Shown here piece after piece: positions 33,418-42,640 of a stretch of 64,000 bases of DNA (within the stretch, counting starts at the first letter, position 1; the number at the start of each line of letters is the position of its first letter). The notes beneath the pieces are model-generated. The model worked only from the letters and a program-made list of their open reading frames with translations, was not told where the DNA came from and did not search any database. The stretch covers positions 4,650,001-4,714,000 of the forward strand of contig NC_049566.1 in NCBI RefSeq assembly GCF_013368755.1, written 5' to 3'. The DNA comes from Talaromyces rugulosus. Lineage: Eukaryota; Ascomycota; Eurotiomycetes; Eurotiales; Trichocomaceae. Made by a program: the position numbers and the translations under genes.

Positions 33418-34224
33418 TCAACTGCTGCGAGCAACCTCAAATTCTGAAATATACCAGTTCTGAATGGCTTTCGTGTCACCTGTTATGGCAACGGTATCAT
33501 ATCTCTTTCGAGCCTCCTTCGCCGTGGAACCATTATTGACCATGCGCGCAGCCCACTTTCCATGCTTCTTCGCCGCCGCGATAATCTTGTCAACAGCAGC
33601 CACGAACTCTGGCTCATCACCCCGAGCAGGTGTGTAGCCCAGAAGGGACTGTGCAAGATCATTAGGACCGATAAAGACCACATCCACGCCCGGCACGGCG
33701 CAGATAGCATCCACGTTCTCCACCCCCATCCGAGTCTCAATTTGGATCATGGTCAAGATGGTCTCATTGGCGGTTTTCATGTATTCAGGGGTGGTGAGCC
33801 CGTGACCGATGGCTGGAAAGGCTGAGCCTTGACCGCGTACGCCCTGGGGAGGAAACTTGGACGACGCGACTATCTGTTGCGCCTCTTCGGCGTTGTTGAT
33901 CTGCGGGACCATGATGCCATGGGCGCCCGTGTCGAGGGCTCGCTTGATAATATCATGGGCAGGGCCGCGGATGCGTATCACAGGCGAGACACCTAGAGAG
34001 GAAATGGCTGCGACAGAATTGTGCATCGCGTCGTCCCCGATGTGGCCGTGTTCGCAGTCGATGATGATCCCGTCCACACCAGTCAACGCGATGATCTGAG
34101 CGATGCGAACGGATGGCAGTGCCATGAATGTCATCAAAGGGAACTCTCCATTTTTTATCTTGTTCAAAAGCCTCAATCGAGGGTTCTCGATGTCGGTCGT
34201 GTGGGCAGTGGGATAGCTGGCCAT
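33418..34224 (-). CDS. HpcH/HpaI-family class II aldolase
   Basis: Intronless, 268 aa. GVDGIIIDCEHGHIGD carries the catalytic base His, RIRGP the substrate-binding Arg, MIQIETRMGVENVDAI the metal-binding Glu and VVFIGPNDLAQSLL the metal-binding Asp. These match 2,4-dihydroxyhept-2-enedioate / 2-keto-3-deoxy-L-rhamnonate aldolases, Mg/Mn/Co enzymes that split 2-keto-4-hydroxy acids into pyruvate and an aldehyde. Fungal copies take part in sugar-acid and other catabolism. Divergent from the MFS importer. No signal peptide; cytosolic. Confidence 0.92.
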   Translation of the reverse strand: MASYPTAHTTDIENPRLRLLNKIKNGEFPLMTFMALPSVRIAQIIALTGVDGIIIDCEHGHIGDDAMHNSVAAISSLGVSPVIRIRGPAHDIIKRALDTGAHGIMVPQINNAEEAQQIVASSKFPPQGVRGQGSAFPAIGHGLTTPEYMKTANETILTMIQIETRMGVENVDAICAVPGVDVVFIGPNDLAQSLLGYTPARGDEPEFVAAVDKIIAAAKKHGKWAARMVNNGSTAKEARKRYDTVAITGDTKAIQNWYISEFEVARSS

Positions 34225-34688
34225 GTTGTCGGCTAAGAAGCTGGAATGAGGCGATAAGTGATGGAACTATTTCGCTCAAGCAATAAGATACCTGCTACTT
34301 ATCATTCAGACACTCACTCTCTCTGCCTTAGCGACAAATGCCCTCCCACTCTCCCCTTATCCAAATGCGGCTTGTTCGCCACATCGGCCCACCGGGAGGA
34401 GCTCACCCCTTAGCCCTAACTTAGGTACTAAGCGTCCAAGCGGGGCCATGTACCCCAGATAAGACATCCTCAGTGCGGAGATCGTGCTTGCGCGCTCCTC
34501 CCCGCCCCAATCTCTTATCTCCAACCTTCCTAATGGACTCGTGCTTTGCCAGCGCATTAATGAGTCGATTATTTGTATAGGCGCTGTGACCATTGGTCGG
34601 CTGTCGGAAATGCCTGAAAGTCAGAGTGATTGCTTGGAGCACTTATTACACAGGCCATCCTTGCGGGTGACCACTACAGACCATCGGC
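34225..34688. promoter_or_regulatory. divergent promoter of aldolase and MFS importer
   Basis: 464 nt without a gene. Contains GAGGAGCTC at 34397-34405 and a GCTCCTCCCC at 34494-34503, related to the boxes in the 31.8-32.5 kb promoter. Confidence 0.45.
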
Positions 34689-36263
34689 ATGAACTATTTT
34701 TATGCAGACGTCGGACTCCTGCCTGCTACAAACATGTCGGCCGCCGTTATGGATGCCAAGAACGATGCAGTGTATGTTGCCGACGATGACAATGTGTCGT
34801 CTGCGGAGGGGCAAGTCGTTGATACCACCGAGGGATATCGACAGATGCCCGAAGCGCTCCGTGATATGAGCGAGGATTATATCAAGAAGCTCAACGGGAA
34901 GCTGGTCCGCAAGATAGACCTGATCATTCTTCCCACAATTGGCATCTTGTACATTCTAAATTACATCGACCGCCAGAACTTGGCTGCGGCCAAGCTTCAA
35001 GGTATCACCGAGGACCTGAACATGACGACCCAACAATTCGCGACTGCAGTCTCCATTCTCTTCGTCGGATACCTCCCTTTCCAGATTCCTAGCAATCTGC
35101 TCATCACAAAGATCTCCCGGCCAGGAATGTACATTTGTGTAGCTGTGGCCATATGGGGCTGTATCTCAGCATCGACTGCCGCTGTCAAGACCTATGGCCA
35201 GCTGTTGGCCGTGCGAGCTACCCTTGGGGCGGCTGAAGCAGTCTTCTTCCCCGGTGCTATATACTACCTCTCAGCATGGTATACAAAGATGGAGCTGGGA
35301 AAGCGCATTGCTGGTCTTTATATTGCTCAGCAAATCGGAAACGCCTTCGGCGGCCTCTTTGCGGCAGGTATCATGCAGCTTGACGGGGTTCACAACATTT
35401 CTGGCTGGCAGTGGCTGTTCATCATCGAGGGCAGCGCTACCGTCGGCTTTGGTGTGATATGTGCGTGTGTGATGCCCGAGTTCCCGCATAACAGCCGCAT
35501 CCTCTCGGATGTGGAACGTGCTCTAGCAGTCTGGCGTATCGAGTCTGAAGCTGGTGCAGCAGAGGGTACGGAGAACGAGAGCGTGCTCAAAGGCTTTGTT
35601 AAAGCCCTATCAGATCCAAAGTTGTTGCTCCTTATCCTCTGCAACATGCTTTCCCAGGTTCAGGGATCCATCGCCAATTACTTCCCTACTCTCATCGCGT
35701 CCCTGAATTTCTCGAGCACTGTCAGTCTGCTCATGACTGCGCCGCCATACATACTAGCCGGTATCGTCTACTACGGAATCATGTTCTATTCAGATCGAAA
35801 AAACACCGTCTACCCGATTATTCTTATATGCGTTGCAATCTCAGTTGTCATGTACATCATCCCAATGGCAACTCTCAGTATCGGCGCGCGCTACTTTTCC
35901 ATGATGGTTCTTCCCTTTGCCTCTGTAGGTCCGCAATTGCTCCTCTACAAGACCATCAACTTGCACCTTGCACGGCCTATATCCAAGCGTGCAGCGGCAT
36001 CTGCTCTGGTTAATGCCATTGGAGGTACATCGAATATTTGGGCGTCGTATCTTTACTACGCGCCTCCACATTTCTATGCTGCATTTGGGACTATGATGGG
36101 ATGTGCTTTGCTCTTGGCTGCCACGGTCACCACATACCGCTGGCTAGTTCTGCGTGAGAATAAGCGCTTGGATTCCGGAGACCCTAATGAGATTGCGAAG
36201 GCGATCAAGGGTGGTGTGACGGAGGAAATGGTGCAGCTCAATTGGCGCTATGAAATGTATTGA
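34689..36263 (+). CDS. MFS importer, anion:cation symporter family
   Basis: Intronless, up to 524 aa. The first ATG is 34689, but the ATG at 34734 (MSAAVMDAKND) gives a more usual hydrophilic N-terminus and may be the true start. ILYILNYIDRQNLAAAKL in TM1, GYLPFQIPSNLLITKI, RATLGAAEAVFFPGA and WQWLFIIEGSATVGF define the ACS (allantoate/nicotinate/tartrate-type) family. Twelve TM segments in the plasma membrane. It shares a divergent promoter with the aldolase and runs toward the regulator gene, so it most likely imports the acid degraded by the cluster. Confidence 0.9.
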   Translation: MNYFYADVGLLPATNMSAAVMDAKNDAVYVADDDNVSSAEGQVVDTTEGYRQMPEALRDMSEDYIKKLNGKLVRKIDLIILPTIGILYILNYIDRQNLAAAKLQGITEDLNMTTQQFATAVSILFVGYLPFQIPSNLLITKISRPGMYICVAVAIWGCISASTAAVKTYGQLLAVRATLGAAEAVFFPGAIYYLSAWYTKMELGKRIAGLYIAQQIGNAFGGLFAAGIMQLDGVHNISGWQWLFIIEGSATVGFGVICACVMPEFPHNSRILSDVERALAVWRIESEAGAAEGTENESVLKGFVKALSDPKLLLLILCNMLSQVQGSIANYFPTLIASLNFSSTVSLLMTAPPYILAGIVYYGIMFYSDRKNTVYPIILICVAISVVMYIIPMATLSIGARYFSMMVLPFASVGPQLLLYKTINLHLARPISKRAAASALVNAIGGTSNIWASYLYYAPPHFYAAFGTMMGCALLLAATVTTYRWLVLRENKRLDSGDPNEIAKAIKGGVTEEMVQLNWRYEMY

Positions 36264-36398
36264 AAGTTGGGACTTTGCGAATATTGGCAATTTGATTCAT
36301 CGCTTGTTTTTTTATTCGGTCCATAGCTTACAACGGATTTTACATAACCATGGCAAGGCTAATAATAGTAATAGTAACAGGGTAATTCGTAATGAGCT

Positions 36399-38417
36399 TC
36401 AGCGTAAACACTGTTTCGCAAGCTCGTCCAAGCATGACATCACAAGCTTGCCAACTTGCCATCGCCCTCTGCGCTGGAAAACCTTCCTTGCCCACATTAA
36501 AGCTTGCTCTTTGTTGCCATCATCGACACCGACAACGCGCATAGCACCATGTACACCGCCACAGATAAGTTGCCAAGCAATCAAAAATGCTTTGTACGCG
36601 TACAAGGCAATCCACGGGGCCTCAGAGTCCGGTACCGGTGTCTCATCAAGATAGCGCAAGAACCAATCAACGTGTGGTTGAATAGCTTCGGACGCGTTGT
36701 CTTCACACAGGAAGTCATATGAAGCGGCCAGGGAAGCGGATTGATTTAGTACGGCATTGATGCTCCCCTCCACGATGCCCCCAGTATGAGACGGAGACCA
36801 CATCTGCAATTCTATCATGGCTGTCTCCCATGTGGCCGTACAGGCTGCAGCGTGCGTTATTGTTGTTGGGCTTTCGCGTTGCGGACGAATAAAGGGGCTA
36901 AGCGCGATGAGCGATGATCTCAGCGCCTCGAATCGTTCTATGCTCAGCATTCCCGTCATGGAGGACCAGCCCGAGATTTCACGGGCGCTAGAGATCAGAA
37001 ATTGTGCGATGTTGATAGCTCCATATGGATCAAACGGCGGGATCGTGCTGAGATCCGAATCGGCTGAGATAAATCGCCGAACTGCAACCGCATATGGGAC
37101 TGAGGGTTCAGAATTCCTCGCCACAAGACGTCGATGCGCCCAATCCATAGACGAAGAAGCCGCCCAGTGGTCCTCTGGACATGGCAGATCATGCTTCACT
37201 TCCAAATGTGAGATTGAACGCGGGATAGAGAAGAATTGATACCAGAGCGCGTCAATTTGATGGACAGCAAAAACTGTTCGCTTATGAGTCTCGGCTCTGA
37301 TGAACTCCCGCCATAATGAATCTAGGTCCTCGGTCGTAGTAGACTCGATTGACATTTGCTGCATAATTCCGCCGGCACGAGCTAGAGAGATCATGCTGGA
37401 GTGTAATTTTAATCCGTAGGCCGAGTAATCGCCACAATAATACATAATAGCACATATTTGGAGTAGCAGATACGATTGAACGAGGGAGACGTTGTTCGAT
37501 AATGTACCTGCACTGCTGTCCTCGGCGGCAATGAGAACTTGGGCTCGACGAAAGCAACAAAGAGACAGGTTGGCACCTGAGCTTTCCTGATCACCGCATT
37601 CGGGATCTTCAGCGTATTGATAGGCGAGGGAGAGCATGCTGACGAGCAGGTGAGGAGGGGTTGTAGAGGTGTTAAATGTCGGTTGATGAAGAAAAGGGAC
37701 AAATAGAGAGACGTGTGCGAAGAACAGATCGCAGCCCCGCTTAGTTTGTAAAGGAGACGGCATCCAATCGTCCGGAGATGGACTTGGGCTCAAGTCATCG
37801 AGTAGAAGAGGATCCGGGATATCTTGGCTAAAGTCGAAGACGGCCAAGTCGGTGTTGTATGAAGTGGGTTGTGGTATGCCGGCGACATTTGTGGGGTTAA
37901 AGAGGGATTCCTCGAGTAGGAGCTTCTGTTCCATAGTTGTCGCATCTTGCAAGGTCGAATCGCTGAATGAGAACGGAGCAGCATTGTTTCTGACCTCTTT
38001 TTGCGCAGGATTTGTGCTCTCTAAATCATAGCCATGCTCCAGCTGAGAATCCCTCGGACAAAGAGACACCTCCAATGTACTATCCTCGACCGGGCTCTGA
38101 GGAGAAACCCCGCTGGGACGATTTGGAGGTGAAGCAGAGTTCATATTATTTCCTCCAACTGACCAAACGTCAGGACTTCTTCTTAGTCGCTTCGTAGTCT
38201 GCTTTACCTCATATTCCGGATGCTTTCTCTTCATATGGCGATGGCATAGATCCGGGCGTGAGAAAGTGGCCGAACAGAAGCTACAGTGGATCGCTTCATC
38301 GTTCTGGGAACGAACGTGGAGGGCAGCATGTCGCTTCAGGTTTTCATGTCGGGTGAAACGGTGTAGACAGATAAAACATTGGAATGGTTGATAGGATGGT
38401 ACCCTTCTGATAGACAT
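36399..38417 (-). CDS. C2H2 zinc-finger transcription factor with fungal-trans domain
   Basis: Intronless, 672 aa. Two tandem C2H2 fingers open the protein: CFICLHRFTRHENLKRHAALH (residues 14-34, split Cys-X2-Cys...His-X4-His) and CSFCSATFSRPDLCHRH (45 onward), joined by a 10-residue linker. An acidic/Ser-Pro region follows, then the all-helical fungal-specific regulator domain (about 230-600), with KRTVFAVHQIDALWYQFF. This finger-plus-fungal-trans layout is typical of pathway regulators of catabolic or secondary clusters. Convergent with the MFS gene, 135 nt away. I infer it controls the 30.4-38.4 kb genes. Confidence 0.92.
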   Translation of the reverse strand: MSIRRVPSYQPFQCFICLHRFTRHENLKRHAALHVRSQNDEAIHCSFCSATFSRPDLCHRHMKRKHPEYEVKQTTKRLRRSPDVWSVGGNNMNSASPPNRPSGVSPQSPVEDSTLEVSLCPRDSQLEHGYDLESTNPAQKEVRNNAAPFSFSDSTLQDATTMEQKLLLEESLFNPTNVAGIPQPTSYNTDLAVFDFSQDIPDPLLLDDLSPSPSPDDWMPSPLQTKRGCDLFFAHVSLFVPFLHQPTFNTSTTPPHLLVSMLSLAYQYAEDPECGDQESSGANLSLCCFRRAQVLIAAEDSSAGTLSNNVSLVQSYLLLQICAIMYYCGDYSAYGLKLHSSMISLARAGGIMQQMSIESTTTEDLDSLWREFIRAETHKRTVFAVHQIDALWYQFFSIPRSISHLEVKHDLPCPEDHWAASSSMDWAHRRLVARNSEPSVPYAVAVRRFISADSDLSTIPPFDPYGAINIAQFLISSAREISGWSSMTGMLSIERFEALRSSLIALSPFIRPQRESPTTITHAAACTATWETAMIELQMWSPSHTGGIVEGSINAVLNQSASLAASYDFLCEDNASEAIQPHVDWFLRYLDETPVPDSEAPWIALYAYKAFLIAWQLICGGVHGAMRVVGVDDGNKEQALMWARKVFQRRGRWQVGKLVMSCLDELAKQCLR

Positions 38418-39073
38418 GTTCGTTGTTTAGTTGTTGTCAGAACAAGTTCAATGTTGGGTTGTGTCAACGGCGACAAACCCGGGGCGGGGATGCACCAGTG
38501 TTATCGTCGCTATATGCCAATGATCCATCCAGTTAGCGGTCGGGCAGTTATCAGCGCAGGATATTATTACACTAAATATAAACTTTATTTTGTATTGATT
38601 TCGGACTTTATCATTGACAGACCGTAGATCATCTTACAAAGAAAAAAAAACGCAATAATGTTATAAATATAAGATCAACATTTGCTTAGGATCCACCTTT
38701 ACTAGTATTGAAGTACTGAATTTGCTAGGTAATAAAAAATAGCATATCCATAATTGCACAAACCATTGTATAAGCTGAATTAGTAGCCGGACAGTTCACA
38801 GTCAAGCCTAGGACATCTTAATATATTTATTATAGAGATGTGTCAAATGCCAAGTATTGAACGTGCCCCACCATATGAACAAAGACCAACAAACGTACTA
38901 CTTATAATAATTTTAATATTACTAGAGAATAGATTCTATCTATGAAAAAGGAAGAGGAATGGTATCCACCAGGGCATTATGATCTTCAATGTTGGAAGAG
39001 ACTCATTTTGTGATTGTGGAGTCCGAAATTATAGAACGAGGAGGTTATAACTCATTAAATCTTTGTATATAGT
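38418..39073 (+). other. AT-rich spacer, no gene recognised
   Basis: Promoter of the zinc-finger gene in the left part; the remainder is AT-rich. The last 35 nt (GGTTATAA, ATTAAATCTTTGTATATAG) are conserved with the region before the other 5S gene. Confidence 0.4.
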
Positions 39074-39192
39074 ACATACGACCATAGGGTGTGGAAAACA
39101 GGGCTTCCCGTCCGCTCAGCCGTACTTAAGCCACACGCCGGCTGGTTAGTAGTTGGGTGGGTGACCACCAGCGAATCCCAGCTGTTGTATGT
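39074..39192 (+). rRNA. 5S ribosomal RNA, second copy
   Basis: Identical over 119 nt to 24269-24387, with the same start ACATACGACC and the same end TTGTATGT before a T6 run. The two flanks differ except for a short conserved stretch just upstream, so this is a dispersed 5S gene kept homogeneous rather than a recent large duplication. Confidence 0.93.
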
Positions 39193-39473
39193 TTTTTGCT
39201 GTCGCTCACCCGTCCTCTTATTTTTTTAAAATTATTATTTTAGATCCAGGCGGTTAAATTCAATTTTTACGGTGTGGATCAATGGCAATGGTCGGAGAGA
39301 GGTTGTTATGGAAGAACGTGACGCCAAGAGTTTAGCTCAGTATCCCCAACACCAACACTTGACCTCACGTCACTTGCCAAACAAGGGAGTCACGCATGAA
39401 AATCATGCACTAGTTGCACCGATTGAACGCCGACACGCCTTGATCCTTGCAACACCCTGATGACCAGCTGGCT

Positions 39474-40835
39474 ATGATGCGTCTACATATCTGCAAGTCG
39501 GTCCCGTCCGCGACAGCTCTGTTGCGATCCGTTCCGGCCAGAATCTTTCTGTTCTTCCTCGTCTTTTACGTCCTCCTCGTCCAGATCGCTCGCACGACGT
39601 ACTATCGAGACCCCTCGTCTGCTTTCTTTGACCCCGAGACAGGCTATCTGCCACGATACTCGCACACGCGCTCTGAACAGGCAGATGCGTTCATCGATCA
39701 AGTCAACTCCGGCGAGCTCGTCCCGACGCATTCCTCCGGCGATGCAGACATCTGCCTCGGTTTCGCAACGATAGCTCGCAATGGCGCCAGATATTTTAAA
39801 ACAGCAGTCGGATCAACCCTCGAGGGTCTCTCCGAATCCGAACGAGCGAGCCTGCACCTGATTCTCTTCGTCGCCCACAGCGATCCGAACCTGCACCCAG
39901 CATACTCGGAAAAGTGGTTTCACGACGTTGCCGACACAGTACTGCTGTACGACCACGACAAGGTGGATCTGAACCGGATTGTTGAATTGGAGCAGGCGCA
40001 GAACAAATTGTCCGGTATTGAGAAAGGGCTCTTCGACTATACCTATCTTCTCAAGGCATGCCAGGCCACCAACGCCTCTCATGTGGTGATATTAGAAGAT
40101 GATGTCGTTGCTTTGGATGGCTGGTTACATCGTGTGAGAGAAGCACTGGATAAAGCCGAGAGCCAAACTGCCGACCTAGGACGCTCTGAGTGTGCGTATC
40201 CTTAACAATCAATGTGACGGACAAAAATACTGACCACATAGTTAGACCTGTACCTGCGGATATTTTATACTGAAGAATACCTCGGATGGAACTCTGAAGA
40301 ATGGCCGACGTACCTTTTTTTCTCCCTCATCGCCACGGCAGCGATTTGGCTCAGCCTTGTGGGAATACGACACCGCGTTCACTCTTCCAAGCGTTTTCTG
40401 TCCAACGAAAGCATTGCTGTGATTACCTTTCTATGCATGCCACTGTTGATTGGCTTGTTTTTTGCTTGCGGCCAAGTGTCCATGCTCCCGATTGCTTATG
40501 GCGTTCACGATATGCCGAGATTCGGCTGCTGCTCTCAAGGCTTCGTGTTCCCGCAGGAGCGAGTTCCGGATCTCATTGAATTCTACGAGTCGAGACATGT
40601 CGGCTACGTTGACATGTTGACTGAACAATATGCCGACGATAATCAAGAGCTCCGGTGGGCAGTAACTCCCGCATTGATACAGCATGTGGGCAGTAAGAGC
40701 TCTAAAGGAGACGACTTTCATACGAATTCCAAATACCAGCGCAGTGTCGCCGAACGCATCTGGAATTTCGCATTTGAGATGAACGACCCAGAGGCGCTTC
40801 GTGCCGAGCATCTGGCGCACTTGGAAGCAGCTTGA
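39474..40835 (+). CDS. PGAP4-like membrane glycosyltransferase (GPI side-chain type)
   Basis: Two exons, join(39474..40191,40246..40835), 435 aa; the intron joins GRSE to YLYLRIFYTEEYLGW. An N-terminal TM (FLFFLVFYVLLVQIA) is followed by a GT-A-like half with the acidic motif VVILEDDVVALDGW, then two TM segments (LFFSLIATAAIWLSL and VITFLCMPLLIGLFF) inserted in the middle, then the second half (PRFGCCSQGFVFPQERVPDLIEF). This split GT-A with a TM hairpin is the known architecture of PGAP4 (GPI-GalNAc transferase). The fungal protein probably decorates GPI anchors in the Golgi; the sugar is unknown. First in-frame ATG chosen. Confidence 0.82.
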
Positions 40836-41057
40836 TTCCTTGGGTATTGTGATAGTACTTCAATCCGCTAGCGGCCTTTTACGATGACGCTGTGACAAAT
40901 GGCATACGAGGCGCCAGAGCCACAGTTAGGGCTGGCCACGACGTTGCAGGGCCAGTTCAGGGTTCCTTGAAGATGTCATCGAACACGAGAAATCTGGAAT
41001 CAAGATATAAAGCCCTTGCAATGCATACTCGGCTCTTTTGGCCACCGCTCAGGGTGA
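40836..41057 (+). other. short spacer upstream of Ser/Gly-rich frame
   Basis: Contains a TATAAA-like box at 41005-41010. No signal-peptide exon was found. Confidence 0.3.
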
Positions 41058-41519
41058 GATACGACGACTTGCCGTACAAGCTGGGGGTTTACCGCCCCTG
41101 TCGCTGTCACGGTCCCGGCTTTGACTGGAATCCTATCAGTGGCAACTTCCCCAGCATCTGGAGGCTCGTCTCCAGGTGGTGAATCGGCTGAACAGCCTGG
41201 AAGTGGATCACAGTCGCAAGGGCAAGAAAATGGCGTGATAGGCGGATCTAGACCAATCTCTGTTCCAACTGCCACCGAATCCACGCCGATCACTGAGACC
41301 GGAGGTGTTCCTGGCGGCGCCCAGCCTACAGCAGCCGCCATACCCATCAGCAACTATCCCGTGTCTAGTAGCATGCCCGGAACGGCCTTGAACCTGCCCA
41401 CAAGCAGCCAGCCTAGTGGGAGAATGCAATTGGCATCTAGAAGCGTGACCGTATCGGCCACTAACGCAGTGTTCACTGGCGTGGCTTCCATGGTGCATAC
41501 CTCTGTTGCGGGCTTCTAG
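41058..41519 (+). other. Ser/Thr/Gly-rich open frame, possible gene end
   Basis: From 41058 the frame reads a low-complexity, mucin-like protein (PASGGSSPGGESAEQPGSGS, then TESTPITETGG) and ends MVHTSVAGF at TAG. Codon use and composition look coding, but there is no ATG in frame and no exon upstream with a secretion signal. It may be the 3' end of a cell-wall protein gene or a relic. Confidence 0.35.
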
Positions 41520-42640
41520 GCTTGCCTAGGCCTTTTGATGCTATTTTTACAGTTTGCTTGCTTACTATACAAGCTATAACTTAGTATGAAGACTGCTGAA
41601 GGGATTGCTTAATTGTCGATCATGCCATGCCATGAGCTCCTTGAGCTGGTAGATCTTGATACATATAGAATTTTAATGTAACCATTTTACTATTTTCTGA
41701 AGGGAATATTAAATGAGTCTTGTAAAGTCGGCGGGGATGTTAAACCGTGAATTAAACGTTGACTGTTTTCTAGACTGTCTGTTATTGCTTGTAACCTCGT
41801 TGAAACTCCATTTCCAAGTTCTCGCCCATGGAATTTTGTCTACACTAAAAAGAAAGCGTAGTTCTGGAAAATATGATTGCAAGAGCAAATGCTGTGGAAA
41901 ATTAATAACCGATTGGTCGTCGGAGAGAAAACCGGTACAGAGTTCGGAATACTTGTTGCGGTCGACCAGTCAATAATAAGAATAACCAGCTGACTTCTTG
42001 CATACAGTTTTAACCAGTGATCATTCCCCAGTATGCTGGCCTTAGAGACTCGTATTGACCATCTAAAGCCTAGAAACTGCGATTCTCATAGGAACTGCCT
42101 GATCCGGCTAGCAGCGTGCACACCGCTTCTCGCCAGCCAGAACACAAACGACCTGACCCGGACGATGCCTGGGAACAACAGATTCGAGTTGAACACTGCA
42201 GAATTGGCATAGATGTACTCTGTATAGCAAACTAACTGTATACTTTATGTAATTCCGAGCAGTCGGCGGCATCCCGAGTGCTGGCAAGGAAACCACTTTC
42301 CGGGTGTTGGAGCAGCAGCGAAAAAGCGGAGAAGCGCCGAGGCTTAACCGCATGCGTCAAGCATCTCCAAAGAACACAGCAGAATCAGTGGAGAAGAGGG
42401 GACCAGCTTGATAGTTGCCCAGTAGTTACCCCGCAGAAAACCGGAGACTGCTTCGGAATTGAGCTACCGTGGCTGCAGGAGAATCTCAACAGCTTGACCG
42501 CGGATCGTGTTGCTTGTGCCTGGTATATGAACCGGACTCTCGCTCATTGAATTTGTTTCCATACTCCAAGTCTGTTTGTTGTGTTTAGCTTTTGTTTTTT
42601 CGCTGTATTTCATAGTACATTTTCCGTCATATCCAGAAGA
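41520..42640 (+). other. 1.1-kb spacer, no gene recognised
   Basis: Includes the promoter of the Gfo/Idh/MocA gene. Short frames at 42108-42550 lack recognisable domains. Confidence 0.4.
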
